DNA of 64,000 bases from Hippasteria phrygiana (GCA_037893225.1 JAZGUH010000112.1:1-64000); one strand, 5' to 3'; positions 55,501-61,808 are shown, counted from the first letter of the stretch. Translations and numbers: made by a program. Notes: generated by a model from the sequence alone, not told the origin.

Positions 55501-57953
55501 TGTGGGACTCGAACCAATGACCTCGGGCAGGTCTTAACCACTCAACCACTGAGCTTTGCTGGGGTCAGCTGGCCAATTTGAATCAAATGTACACGTAGCA
55601 GTGAGTACCTCATAATAAGTGTGTAGATCGAGTCCCAGCCGAGTACGCCTGTGGATTTTTGGAAAGATTTTACTTTAATACTAAAATCGGTCAAGAACAG
55701 CAAAATCTTGGATAATAACCAACCCTCCTTGATAACAACTGTCTAAACATGTGGCACAACCTGTTATTTCAAGATTTATGTCAGCAAAATCTGTATAAAA
55801 AAAATCGAAAAAATCAACATGTGAACACTTTGAGTGACTGTACATGGTGCCAAGAACTTCTAACAGAAAAAACAAAACTTTTTCCCCTATATTTCACTAA
55901 AATGTCCCAACAAAATTCTCAAAATTAAAGGTTGTGCCGAGTGTTTATAAATACAATTATGAACACAAATGGATGGTTATTTTCCAGGATTTGCTGTTCC
56001 TTACTGATTTTGGCGGGGGGTATTAAAGTAGAATCTTTCCGGATTTTTTCCCACAGGCTCTCGGAAAGCACTGAGCATACAATGCTTCATACCCTACGTC
56101 GGGGAAAGGGCAAAACAAATTCTTCTAATTCACATCATCCCCGACGCAAATTCCATCTTCACACCCATCCTTAGGCCGGATGCCAAAACAATAGACCTTA
56201 TCTTAAATACCGCCTGGCTGAGTCTGCACAATGGTCACAAGGGGGCGCCTTAACGCCATTGACAAACCACAGTGTTAATAAGGCACCCTATCTCGACCAC
56301 AAACGACTTCAAACTTTGGAGTGGTAAATCCTGTGGTCTTGGTAAGCGATATTCTCGTAAAATTTCACCATTTCGAGTGACATTTCAAGGAATTGAACCT
56401 AGCCTTCGTGTATAGCCATATCAAGATGCATAGAAAATGTTGGGCAGAAAACTTGACAATTTTCTACCACAGCAGTTTATATTGGTCTCTCTGTAAGGTT
56501 TGTGAAAACCTTACAGTTCTGGAAGTATTTCTTTCCCACAATCCCTTGTGACCATTGTGCGGACTCAGCAAGGCAGCATCTACGATAAGGTCTATTGGTG
56601 TTCAAGTTGGGTCGTAACTCACCTCGCTAAAAATCCTGCCAAGCCCCTCTTCTTTGGTTTAGCCCCTTGGGTAGCATATGCCCAGTGCTCCCCTCCGCTC
56701 AGCTGGCTGTGTAGGCTGACTTCAACAAAGCCCAACTCAATGTTATCCCTGGTTTCGCTGAGGTCATCCGTGGCCAGAGAGGAAGAGTAATCGGTGCTCA
56801 GGCTTGAAACGCTCGTAAACGATGCCCTGGACCTTAGTTCGTGCTGCAGGATGCCAGATAGATGCAAGCTCTTGGAATCAAAGTGGCCTTCTTGCAAAGG
56901 CTCTAGTGATGGTTCTTGAAGATCAACAACAGTACTACCGGGTTCGTTTAGTTCATCGAGGAAACGAGGAGTGCTGGTTGATGGAGTTGTTCTGAGGGAC
57001 TGGGGCTTGTTTGGGGTGGTCCACTTGGGGGCACTGGGGTCGTAATCCAGGCAGCCCTCCAGGGACTTTGGCCTTCTCAGCTTGGAACCGATCGGCGCCT
57101 GGGAGCCCAGATTGATAACGTCAATGGTTGCGGGGGATAGGGGACTCTCTCCTGAGAGCTCAATGTCACTGAGAATGAGCTCCTCGCTAGTGGTGACATC
57201 CAAGACTGCTGGTTGATCATGAGACGATTCCTCTGACTGGGACGTAGCGACGTTACTCGTGCCGGAGTTTAATACTGAGCTTGTGGGGGAATCTGAGGGA
57301 TTTTCCTCCCCGTCCGCCGGTGTCCGTTCCCCTTGTGGTCTTACTACATCGGAATCTAATCTTATTGCATCTTGTGTTGTAGTTATGGCAAGACCTTTCG
57401 CTATTGCATCACAAGATCTGCTCTTCGTATCTGCACCAATGTCTTCTGTCACAGTTAAACTGTCTACGCCACTAGTTCTATTGCATAACTTGACCGTTTT
57501 CTGTACAGAATTGCTTGATGATGAACTCTTGGCACTAGATTTATTTGTTGTTAAGTCTATGGATGCACCTGTCACTAACGTTAGATTTTCAACAGCTGTT
57601 GGTGAATCAAGCGAAACACCATCCATTGTAGTCACAGTGTGGTCATGTGACAGCCTGCTTGTCTCCAATACCACCGACTCATTTTCCACAGGGTGTCCAG
57701 TTAATGGATTTTTCAACTCCAACCCTGTCACACCATTAACTTTCTGGCCTGTGTGGTGTTGTTCTTGGGATCCGGCAACCATCGCGAACTGTAACGGCTC
57801 CGCTGAGACACCCATGCCTGCAGACGGTTCACTGGCAATGGCATCAGAAGAAATCAGAATCTCCCTGAAATCGCTACTGCTTCCCGGGTCGTGCACTATT
57901 TTTGGCGGGTTGTTGCAAATGTTGCCAGCTAGCGACCCAGCTTGGGAGTCCAT
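22397..57953 (-). CDS. TBC1D14-like: TBC-domain Rab GTPase-activating protein, TBC1D12/TBC1D14 type (11 exons, complete)
   Basis: CDS = complement of 22397-22584, 24804-24907, 26563-26672, 28046-28174, 29734-29805, 31230-31315, 32474-32661, 32948-33065, 38188-38270, 42753-43034 and 56623-57953 (2,691 nt, 896 residues). All ten introns are GT..AG and every junction keeps phase. The long N-terminal region (about 1-535) is Ser/Thr-rich and low-complexity. A charged, probably helical linker follows (about 540-600), then the TBC domain (about 612-870). The catalytic signatures are intact: arginine finger in IxxDxxR (R686) and glutamine finger in YVQG (Q722). From family knowledge, vertebrate TBC1D12 and TBC1D14 act on recycling endosomes, bind RAB11 and, for TBC1D14, ULK1, and influence autophagy. 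The protein is longer than human TBC1D14 (about 690) or TBC1D12 (about 775), mainly because exon 1 is large. I infer a single pre-duplication orthologue; a tree would confirm it. Confidence 0.95.
22844..23010. repeat. dispersed repeat copy with TIR ACTTCCGAGGACAA
   Basis: The best-preserved ends of this family: ACTTCCGAGGACAA at left and TTGTCCTCGGAAGT at right. It also has an uninterrupted TTAATATTACCC where the 48 kb copy holds its insertion. Confidence 0.75.
23211..24487. mobile_element. 1.3-kb element with TIR AGGGGTTTCAAAAT (hAT-like)
   Basis: Ends AGGGGTTTCAAAAT and ATTTTGAAACCCCT. Subterminal GCCGGC..CGGCTA motifs appear at both sides. No ORF looks like a transposase. It fills most of TBC intron 10. 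Confidence 0.65.
24804..24907 (-). CDS. TBC1D14-like: TBC1D12/14-like exon 10 (residues 800-835)
   Basis: The acceptor is caatcttgcag and the donor G|gtaaga. The encoded [20 protein letters not shown] then [12 protein letters not shown] is nearly the family consensus (F.LYSKSLPLDLACR.WDVFCRDGEEFLFRT). Confidence 0.95.
25410..25592. repeat. dispersed repeat, empty-site copy
   Basis: Inverted ends of the GAGGACAA..TTGTCCT type. Relatives at 22844-23010, 48103-48538 (carrying a TTAA element) and, inverted, 49903-50087. Three copies lie in TBC introns 9, 10 and 1. Confidence 0.75.
25747..26130. repeat. 32-bp minisatellite, 12 units
   Basis: Unit GTGGGAAAACATTTTCACRC plus CTTTTCACAMAA. Because 32 is not a multiple of three, overlapping open frames appear in all three phases; they are not genes. 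A relative with about one unit lies at 39230-39380, with the same 3' flank (TTCCCATTCCCATTC). Confidence 0.85.
26563..26672 (-). CDS. TBC1D14-like: TBC1D12/14-like exon 9 (residues 764-800)
   Basis: The acceptor is cttcatttcag and the donor TG|gtgagg. The encoded [14 protein letters not shown] and TPDLYIIDW match the FFEENL..LF.HFK and TPDIYLIDW blocks of TBC1D12/14. The tryptophan codon is split by the intron. Confidence 0.94.
26772..27293. mobile_element. MITE family R3 copy in TBC intron 8
   Basis: AAAGGTAATATACAACATTT at left and ATGTTGCATACTACCTTTAAA at right (last 20 shown loosely). It holds the continuous CCCCAAATCC site that is interrupted in the 19,869 copy. Confidence 0.7.
27383..27779. 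mobile_element. outer MITE with TIR GCCGACGCAAACAAGAGGAG
   Basis: ~32-bp TIRs (GCCGAC..GCAAACAAGAGGAGCAATACC) enclose the inner element 27507-27684. One arm of the family, without a partner, occurs at 55,310-55,360. Confidence 0.8.
27507..27684. mobile_element. inner nested MITE, TIR GCACGATATGGGGGAAAGGG
   Basis: Symmetrical ends GCACGATATGGGGGAAAGGG and CCCTTTCCCCCCATATCGTG, with the shared interior GAATTCCTGAGATTCCGGGA. Other copies: 13093-13266 (inverted) and 491-669. Confidence 0.8.
28046..28174 (-). CDS. TBC1D14-like: TBC1D12/14-like exon 8 (glutamine-finger exon, residues 721-763)
   Basis: The acceptor is atctgccag and the donor GTG|gtaagt. The exon begins [20 protein letters not shown], carrying the glutamine finger Q722, and ends with [11 protein letters not shown]. 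Both stretches align to the human proteins. Confidence 0.95.
28441..28558. repeat. 19-bp tandem repeat, about 6 units
   Basis: Unit CAGTTGATCGCACAAACAT, nearly perfect. It lies in TBC intron 7, just before the ~185-bp satellite. Confidence 0.85.
28841..29410. repeat. ~185-bp tandem satellite, three units
   Basis: Units start near 28841, 29041 and 29235. Each holds CAATCGYGGAC, CTAACTTTTTCGGAAG, CTCCCATTGGTTTTGTACAC and an (AC)n run. The 154-codon ORF over it is a by-product of the repeat. Confidence 0.8.
29734..29805 (-). CDS. TBC1D14-like: TBC1D12/14-like exon 7 (residues 697-720)
   Basis: This 72-nt phase-0 exon, with acceptor gtcttgcag and donor TAC|gtaagt, encodes [20 protein letters not shown] and then DIGY. 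The final tyrosine begins the YxQ glutamine-finger motif, so the intron splits Y from VQ. Confidence 0.95.
30649..31060. mobile_element. TTAA-flanked element with AATCCAACA repeats
   Basis: 412 bp, TTAACCCTCAC..GTTAGGGTTAA. The interior repeats AATCCAACAAAATACAACAG-like units. It lies in intron 6 of the TBC gene. Related interiors occur at 20400-20475 and 45490-45768. Confidence 0.7.
31230..31315 (-). CDS. TBC1D14-like: TBC1D12/14-like exon 6 (arginine-finger exon, residues 668-696)
   Basis: The acceptor is ttctgtgcag and the donor AAG|gtaggt. The encoded [17 protein letters not shown] contains the IxxDxxR motif; its arginine (R686) is the catalytic finger that enters the Rab active site. 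The human counterpart is IKLDISRTFP. Confidence 0.94.
31738..31990 (+). repeat. tRNA-derived SINE with a widely shared 3' domain
   Basis: A-box-like TGGCTTAGTTATTGG (31750) and B-box GGTTCGAATCC (31771) are followed by GTCCTTGAGCAAGACACTT and GCGATGGACTGGCATCCTGT. The last two are blocks I recognise from SINEs across fish and invertebrates. It lies in intron 5 of the TBC gene and accounts for the long minus-strand ORF there. Confidence 0.7.
32474..32661 (-). CDS. TBC1D14-like: TBC1D12/14-like exon 5 (TBC domain start, residues 605-668)
   Basis: This exon encodes the opening TBC signature [15 protein letters not shown] and then [16 protein letters not shown], nearly identical to human TBC1D12/14. 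It ends in an acidic loop (EDSEEG) that is also acidic in the family. I placed the donor at GAAG|gtgggt because it restores phase with exon 6; the ORF otherwise runs on a few codons to a TAG. Confidence 0.93.
32948..33065 (-). CDS. TBC1D14-like: TBC1D12/14-like exon 4 (residues 566-605)
   Basis: The acceptor is ggtatag and the donor TTC|gtaagt. The reading frame gives a lysine/glutamine-rich amphipathic helix ending [12 protein letters not shown]. It matches the W.NEILPNWE motif that leads into the TBC domain in vertebrate homologues. Confidence 0.9.
33242..33707. mobile_element. TTAA-flanked element, subfamily A, intact
   Basis: 466 bp beginning TTAACCCTAACCTCACATAA and ending GTTCGGGTTAA, in intron 3. 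The same family appears inverted and short at 1157-1271 and interrupted by the ORF-bearing insertion at 43172-44410. Confidence 0.75.
34363..35276. mobile_element. 0.9-kb element with TIR ACAGGCCT (hAT-like)
   Basis: Ends ACAGGCCTCG and CAAGGCCTGT, with subterminal CTAGCC/GGCTAG motifs, including a triplicated CGGGCTAGTAAAACTCTAAA near 35,168-35,220. No coding region. Confidence 0.65.
35417..35602. mobile_element. MITE, TIR TTAAGGCCGGTTCATACTTC
   Basis: Ends TTAAGGCCG and CGGCCTTTAA, with ATGAAGC/GCTTCAT subterminal pairs. A diverged half lies at 31061-31200, directly after a TTAA element. Confidence 0.7.
36545..36621. mobile_element. short TTAA-type element, subfamily E
   Basis: About 77 bp: TTAACCCTACA, then ACTCCCTAGGGCGTGTGGAA, then GGAATGTTAGGTTTAA. 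Related copies at 20558-20614 and 1624-1697 share CTCCCTAGGGTGTG and AATTGG..GATTCAG. The three copies lie far apart, so the family is dispersed. Confidence 0.65.
37359..37577. mobile_element. MITE, TIR AATAAGCCAGTTCGKTAT
   Basis: ~18-bp TIRs. Relatives: 29505-29645 (interior ATTCAAT..GGGCGTTCGCGTAAC) and a lone end at 49126-49143. Confidence 0.7.
38188..38270 (-). CDS. TBC1D14-like: TBC1D12/14-like exon 3 (residues 538-566)
   Basis: This 83-nt exon has acceptor ttgtccag and donor AAAG|gtatgg. It encodes [20 protein letters not shown] and the start of a basic helix. It corresponds to the NLPAK..EEA..HRQ.YEEMV segment of the human proteins. Confidence 0.93.
38662..39158. mobile_element. hAT-like element with ATTCGAATA-rich ends
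   Basis: Ends AGGCTGTCCCGAAAATAC and TGAACAGCCCT, with AATATTCG-type subterminal repeats. A partial copy at 46150-46540 lies next to the TTAA element 45772-46140 and shares CAGGCTGGAGTTTGGTTTCT. Confidence 0.65.
39465..39499. repeat. short near-perfect palindrome
   Basis: ACCATGGAGGAAGG and its complement around GATATATC, in TBC intron 2. Confidence 0.8.
40951..41559. mobile_element. element with ~50-bp TIR around GTCCGCACTGGACTTTT
   Basis: Left end GTCCGCACTGGACTTTTGTT and TACTGAGACGATGG; right end the complement with AAAGTCCAGTGCGGACA. More copies of the TCCAGTGCGGACAG motif lie inside and in a relative at about 52435-52775. Short interior ORFs show no known domain. Confidence 0.7.
42753..43034 (-). 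CDS. TBC1D14-like: TBC1D12/14-like exon 2 (residues 444-538)
   Basis: The acceptor is tttcaaacag and the donor CA|gtaagt. The exon completes the arginine codon and continues N-L-F-P-W-K, then a proline/threonine-rich stretch, then the very conserved ALILENRPQ motif, which in human TBC1D12/14 reads [10 protein letters not shown] just before the charged linker. The conserved ends and poorly conserved middle are typical of this protein pair. Confidence 0.93.
43231..44243 (+). mobile_element. TIR-bounded element carrying the Crypton-like ORF, ending in a large palindrome
   Basis: Imperfect ~40-bp TIRs (43231-43270 and inverted 44022-44063) share the core TATACAACRCCTGAATAAAT; nearly all differences are transitions. 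From 44050 to 44243 follows a long palindrome with ~80-bp arms centred on CACTCGGCTTCGCCTCGTGG. Its outer arm repeats the AGGCGT/TATA motif of the TIR. The whole block interrupts an older repeat whose uninterrupted relative is at 33242-33707 (shared flanks AACCTCACATAAAGCTACA and TTGTTGCTGGGGTTGGAGG), so it is an insertion. Exact ends and target duplication are not clear. Confidence 0.7.
43449..43874 (+). CDS. 141-residue ORF resembling the N-terminal (core-binding) half of Crypton/ZMYM/QRICH1-type tyrosine recombinases
   Basis: The ATG at 43449 (CACAACATGGCGG, good context) opens a 141-residue frame ending in TAA at 43874. Residues 25-120 carry the pattern [16 protein letters not shown], ..[39 protein letters not shown]. 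This is the signature I recognise from the N-terminal helical domain preceding DUF3504 in Crypton elements and in the domesticated ZMYM and QRICH1 proteins. The downstream catalytic domain with its R-H-R-Y residues is absent; the frame stops soon after KKAGKGTF. The ORF lies in intron 1 of the TBC gene on the opposite strand and is flanked by TIRs (43231-43270 and 44022-44063). It may be a truncated transposon gene or a short DNA-binding protein. Family assignment rests on motif memory. Confidence 0.65.
   Translation: MAAELPELPRFVLLTDDEILELVSNADAPNTKRQIKYAVKRLDEFARHAGTTIEALTNSELDNFLSRIYAELRKENGTLYTKKSMHAIRYGLHRHFKAVRGIDINDAKLYVDSTRVYNAMMVKLKKAGKGTFLTVRDFSRQ
44433..44614. mobile_element. MITE, TIR ATTGACCTA..TCGC, best copy
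   Basis: The left end ATTGACCTA is interrupted by an extra CATGTA before TCGCCG; the right end is CGTGATAGGTCAAT. A fragment is at 59712-59756. It follows directly on the subfamily A element in intron 1. Confidence 0.7.
45772..46140. mobile_element. TTAA-flanked element with degenerate GAGGATTTTGGAGGATT repeats
   Basis: 369 bp with TTAACCCTAAC..GTTAGGGTTAA ends. The interior is built from about eight imperfect copies of a GAGGATTTTGGAGGATTnAGG unit, related to subfamily C. Confidence 0.8.
47530..47750. mobile_element. TTAA-flanked MITE with CCCTTGAGTACGG ends
   Basis: 221 bp between TTAA at 47530 and TTAA at 47747; TIRs CCCTTGaGTACGG and CCGTACGcAAGGGG. A second copy at 6624-6868 shares almost the whole interior (TTGTGCAGTCAAGC, ATCCAACAATGGATTG) and carries an extra ~22 bp near its right end that makes a local hairpin. 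Confidence 0.75.
47747..47891. mobile_element. TTAA-flanked element, subfamily B
   Basis: A 145-bp element with TTAACCCTAAC ends; the subterminal TGCCAGACGCA pairs with GATGCGTCTGGCA. It is nearly identical to 51314-51463, so recently mobile. Its left TTAA is shared with the right end of the element 47530-47750, meaning one was inserted in the target duplication of the other. Confidence 0.85.
48143..48414. mobile_element. TTAA-flanked element with CCCTAAC ends, subfamily C, inserted in a dispersed repeat
   Basis: It begins TTAACCCTAAC and ends GTTAGGGTTAA. The interior consists of degenerate repeats of the GGATTTTGGCGGATTCAGG type. The flanks (CCTATTGTTCC and TATAAC.CAACCCCATAGACT) are continuous in the copy at 25410-25592, where a single TTAA stands at 25448-25451. 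The element with one TTAA is therefore an exact insertion duplicating TTAA, the hallmark of piggyBac-type transposition. Confidence 0.88.
48775..49053. mobile_element. TTAA-flanked element, subfamily C, inverted copy
   Basis: TTAACCCTAAC..GTTAGGGTTAA with the same interior as 48143-48414 in the opposite orientation, 360 bp away. It carries a small internal TACATGTA expansion. The pair could form a large hairpin. Confidence 0.85.
49903..50087. repeat. inverted copy of the ACTTCCGAGGACAA repeat
   Basis: Reverse orientation, interrupted by A-rich and T-rich runs (AAACAAACAAAC near 49,978 and a 13-T run near 50,027). Confidence 0.65.
50146..50317. repeat. large palindrome with nested palindromes
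   Basis: ~78-bp arms beginning GGGAATAAATATGTGCTGGG. Each arm contains its own inverted repeat GGTTTTAAACGTAC/GTACGTTTAAAACC. The loop is GAGCCGAAGGCGAG. Confidence 0.85.
51314..51463. mobile_element. TTAA-flanked element, subfamily B (second copy)
   Basis: 150 bp, TTAACCCTAACCC..GGGTTAGGGTTAA. The interior is the same as 47747-47891 in the same orientation, with few differences. Confidence 0.85.
54103..54160. repeat. 10-bp tandem repeat CAAGTCCCTG
   Basis: About six units inside an inverted-repeat element (GTAGTCGAGTCC near 54,087, complement near 54,312). A relative with the unit inverted is at 36,796-37,040. Confidence 0.75.
54772..54977. mobile_element. degraded TTAA-type element
   Basis: ATAACCCTAACC..GGAGGGTTAA; the left TTAA is mutated. 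The interior contains an inverted pair, CCTATCAAAACCTATCAA and TTTTTTGATAGGTTAT. Confidence 0.55.
55412..56122. mobile_element. composite inverted-repeat element, with nested MITE and tRNA-like segment
   Basis: Outer inverted repeats of about 65 bp (..GCACTGTATGCTCAG, TTTCCGAGAGCCTGTGGG) enclose the tRNA-like segment 55500-55565 and the nested GGAAAGATTTTACTTTAATA element at 55661-56040. Confidence 0.7.
55500..55565 (-). repeat. tRNA-like sequence (SINE head)
   Basis: On the minus strand: A-box-like GCTCAGTGGTTGAGTGG (55539-55555) and B-box GGTTCGAGTCC (55505-55515). It lies within the larger inverted-repeat element 55412-56122. Confidence 0.55.
56623..57953 (-). CDS. TBC1D14-like: TBC1D12/14-like exon 1 (start codon exon, residues 1-444)
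   Basis: The exon opens with ATG at 57953 in the context CCAGCCATGG, and an in-frame TAG lies three codons upstream, so this is the true start. It encodes a long Ser/Thr/Glu-rich disordered stretch with no recognisable domain. It ends in the conserved basic motif [11 protein letters not shown], which in vertebrate TBC1D12/14 also precedes the N-L-F segment. The arginine codon is split by the intron (AG|gtgagt, then A from exon 2). Confidence 0.93.
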
Positions 57954-60440
57954 GGCTGGAAACTAAAAGGCCTACAAGTTCGCTTCATTAGTTAAAGTTG
58001 TTTGTCTGATCATGTCTGATGATATCGTCATGTTTACACTTCCGCATTCATGCATTGCTGCTGACGTAAATCACACAGCTGATCTGCATGCTACACGCAG
58101 TGGCCATCCCATCCGTACACCGAAATTTCAGATCACCCCAGCACATAAAACAGTACATGCAACCACCTAATAAGAAGACCCGGGGTAGGCGACGTATGTC
58201 GCGTCGACTGCCATCACCGAAAACATCCGATATCCCGCCCAAAAATGTCGTTACTTTCCATGTTTTCTTACCACAAGTCCACCGCAAATGAAGTCTGCCA
58301 TTTTCAGTACGGCTGGTACTCGGCGGCAGTGGTACAACATTGAAGAAAATCGCATAGGGTATCGTGAACCAGCTAGAATAGCAGAGGGCGTTCCTGCATC
58401 GATCGACGACGTACCCCCCTACATCCCACTTTTGGGGTGGGGTCGGCCATATTTGAGGAGGGGGAAACAGAAAAATTGGAATAAGTTTTTAATTTGGGTG
58501 GGCTTGAGGAATAGAATGGGTTTTCTGTCTGATAAAGGGAATAAAACAAAAATTGAGCCTTTGTGCATAATATCAAAAAAAAATGACGATGTGGATCGAC
58601 TTCTCAGTGGGCGGCGGGGAATCGGGATTTGTTAGGAAGGGGGATTGTATATAGTTGTAGGAAAAGATTTTTAGATATCAAGTTATTATACACTCTTTTG
58701 ATGGATGTGGCCCATATCTAGTCTATGTTGGGTCCGGTGAGGGCAGGATCGCTAAATTGTTTGTGGGTCCATTTCATTCACAGGGCGGATTTCACAGTGT
58801 AGGCCTGGATAGCGCCCCCAAGCAGCCAACTTTGTCACAAGTTTGTAACACGATTGGTCGACGGGGCTATGTCCGTGCTTCACCGTGAAAATACATTTTC
58901 CCAATTGAATTGCTAATTTGTTAGCATGAGATACATTATGAGCTTTCCAGTAAGGTACTCCACAAACAATTAACGAACGACAGTGGAAACCCCCGTGGGA
59001 ACTCTTTCCCCCCGGAAATGTGGGATTTCAAATTTACTGTCAAGGGGCTGACGCCACGTCATCTTTAGACATTGGCCTACCCCCCCCCCCCCCCACCCCT
59101 TCCTGGCTACTCTACTGACTGCCGATAAGTAACAAACTAAATAAGTTTCGAATTTTGAATTAGGATCGAAACTATCGTGGCCCTAAAGGGACATGCACAC
59201 ATCGCACATTTCTGCGCAGATTTCTGCGATGTCGCACATTTTATTGCAGATTTCTACGATGTCGTAGCCATTTTAATTTTTATCGCACATTTTGTCGCAG
59301 AAATCTGCAATAAAATGTGCGACATCGCAGAAATCTGCGATAAAATATGCAATACAATGTACGACATCGCAGAAATCTGCGCAGAAATCTGCGATGTATG
59401 ATGTCCCTTCAGGGCTACGATAGTAAGGGGGGTTATTGTTGGGACCAGTGGCATAACTAGATGTGGGAACCAGCTGCGTAGGTAAACGTGCCGTGCAGGG
59501 GGGCGTGCCCCATACAAAATCGTCGCCCCCGCAGTCGCCCCCACTGTAAATTTCGCAAAGGCAGAAAATAATAGTATTTATTAAGAAAAATACTGTCAGC
59601 GCCCCCACTGAAATATCCAGCCCCCCCCCCCCCCCCCCCCTAGAGAGAGCCCTGGCTACGCTACTGGTGGGAACCCTTGCCCTCCCCTCTTGCCCTTCCA
59701 TCCCCTCCCAATTGACCTATCGCCGTTTGTGAGTTAGCCACGCCCCTTAGACAACTTTAGACACGTGCAACACGTGGATGCAATGCGCGAAACGCGCAGT
59801 GTCGTATTACGGGGAATCATTGCATACACGCTCTCTCTGACCGGATATGATACAGGAGTTGTCTCAGATTTCTGGGACAACTTTGCCCACATAGTACATG
59901 TGCATGCAAACTTTCGTGCGACCACTTATTGCAAAAAGTGGGGAAATAGCTTTTCCCGATTTCCAGCCGCTCGTTATAACGCCTAAGCCTATCTGAATAA
60001 TGCAGATTCCCCGGACCACACCCGTATACATGATTTTCACCGTCCGAGAATCGGGGGGAAAATGAGAAATATAAACAGAACAAACTACGCTAAACGGGCT
60101 TTGCCAATGCCTACTGCAAACAAAATTAGTGTATGAAAACGTGATGGGCCGGTTGAGCGTTTGCGTTAAATTTGACGTGTAATCGCGTACTGCGTTTCAA
60201 CGAACAGGGCGCACATGCGGCCGAATAATGCGCGTATTTGGAATGTTTTTTGTTTGTCCAAGATTTGGAATATCATGTGATGTTCAACAGACGCTACGAT
60301 TGGATAATGGTCATGAACGGCGATAGGGACGCGCCTGACAATGAATCTTTATTTTGGCGCGCACTCATATTCCATTATGCTATTAAAACGCGTCAAGATG
60401 TTCTCTTTTGTTACGTCATAAGTCCTAATGATTGAAGACA
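57954..60440. other. divergent intergenic region between the TBC gene and the rightward gene
   Basis: This is presumably the 5' flank and any 5'-UTR exons of both genes. Contents: a CpG-bearing stretch near 58,050-58,300 next to the TBC start, a fold-back element at 59171-59424, a poly-C run near 59,622-59,640, and a fragment of the 44,433-type MITE near 59,712. I see no coding region. Confidence 0.5.
59171..59424. mobile_element. fold-back MITE with GCAGAAATCTGCGATGTCG repeats
   Basis: Ends ACTATCGTGGCCCT and AGGGCTACGATAGT. The interior is tandem copies of TGCGATGTCGCACATTTTAT and, in the second half, their complements. Confidence 0.8.
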
Positions 60441-60626
60441 ATGGCCGCGCGAAAATTGTGCCCAAACTGTGGAAACCGTGGAAAACTTTTGTTGTCAAAC
60501 ATTCAGAACTATCTTCGCCAGCAGAAACAACGGACGTTTCAAGCTTTTTCTTTGATGAGATCATCAATTTTTAAATCATCAATTAGTTTGAATAAGCTTC
60601 GTAAGTTGCAACGACGAAACAATGAC
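60441..60626 (+). CDS. candidate first exon of the rightward gene (doubtful)
   Basis: ATG at 60441 opens a 62-codon frame ending at a strong donor (GAC|gtaagt). The peptide is rich in Arg/Lys/Ser and nearly free of acidic residues (MAARKLCPNCGNRGKLLLSN...), which resembles a mitochondrial presequence. However, it ends in phase 0 while the next supported exon needs two bases carried over. Either another exon lies between, a different donor is used, or this is not the first exon. A second donor (gtaagt at 60601) also gives the wrong phase. Confidence 0.35.
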
Positions 60627-61411
60627 GTAAGTTTCTTGATTAACTTTAAATTTGTCAGTTTTTGTTTTAAAGAACAATATGAGATATTGTTTAGGTGCAA
60701 AATTAGGCGCTATTGTGTCCATGTCAAACTCAAAGTATTATGAAAGGGAAACAGGTTTAGAATAAGATTTTTTTTCTTTGTTCATTTTTTTCTTAATTGT
60801 TCATCTTCGTTAATTTCAGTTCACTTCTTTTTATTTTTATCAAAGTTCGCTGCCTAAATGCTTCATTATCACGATGCTTTGAAGCAGTTGTCAAATTGCA
60901 CAAAATGCATAAACAAATCAAATAATACATTTGCAAAAAGAAGTTACACGACTTCGCTTAATATTATGCTTAAATTATAGCTTTTTAGGGACTTTAAATT
61001 ACATGTAATATTTTCTGCTTCGAAAAATACATTTGCTTTAAACAGAGGTGTTTCTCAATAGATGAGCACGGGGATTGAATTGCCATAATCATACACTCTA
61101 AAAAAGAAATGCAAAATTTCGATGGGTAAACTGGTCGGGTAAGATGGTAGAGTACTTTCTTAAACATTGTTGAGTAATGCTGCTATTTTGGCATTATACT
61201 TGATGACATTTGAGCGATGCTGCAAAGATGTTATCAAAATGTGTTATCAACATGTGTAATATCTAAATTATACTCCTGTTATAAGCAGTGAAGTGTAAGA
61301 AAATTGTACACGCAGAGTAAATTCTGCTCAGTCTAGCATGCAATGGGACGTGCAAGCATCACCCTGATGCCGCCATATATCGCCATTCACGTACTGGGTT
61401 TCTTTTGGCAG

Positions 61412-61519
61412 TAAATTTGCCTGCTTCCTGGTAACAGTAACTACTGCCGCTGTGGGCATTGCTGCAGCATGGTACTCCAGACGCAGCATCGAGAACCAAT
61501 CAGAGGAGAAAGAAATCAG
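61412..61519 (+). CDS. membrane-anchor exon of an unrecognised small membrane protein
   Basis: The acceptor is gtttcttttggcag and the donor ATCAG|gtcaga. The frame that joins all later exons encodes FACFLVTVTTAAVGIAAAW, a hydrophobic segment long enough to span a membrane, followed by YSRRS and an acidic stretch (NQSEEKE). The basic residues right after the segment suggest the C-terminal part faces the cytosol (or matrix). There is no in-frame ATG between the upstream stop and the hydrophobic segment, so this is an internal exon. Confidence 0.7.
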
Positions 61520-61769
61520 GTCAGAATTAAGACAATGAAACGATTATATCCAATGATATTTCAGAATCTGTTGGCATAGTTTGGAACCCCACCTCATAAC
61601 ACAGTGCTGTCTGTAATTCACAATCAGGTAGTTGTGTTTAATTATTCCAGGACATTCTGCCTTTGTTGGATTCAACATTCCACTATACAATAAGCCTTTA
61701 TTCAGTATTGTTATTGTTATTGTTGACGAATTAATGTTAATTCTGTTTGTTTCTTTGTTTTTCTAACAG

Positions 61770-61808
61770 TGCTCCCGATGTCTTCAATGGCACTGACGTA
61801 GACTCAGG
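61770..61808 (+). CDS. 39-nt internal exon of the same gene
   Basis: The acceptor is tttttctaacag and the donor CAGG|gtaatt. The exon completes the serine split from the previous exon and encodes APDVFNGTDVDS. Its small size makes it uncertain on its own, but it is the only bridge found that keeps frame between the membrane exon and 62137. Confidence 0.65.

Noticed and set aside
57259..57966. 235-codon plus-strand ORF opposite TBC exon 1
   Set aside because: It lies wholly antisense to a well-supported coding exon and has no domain; it is a shadow of codon bias in exon 1.
60427..60573. Alternative first exon from ATG at 60427 (frame MIEDNGRAK...)
   Set aside because: The frame hits TAA before either good donor, so it cannot join the later exons.
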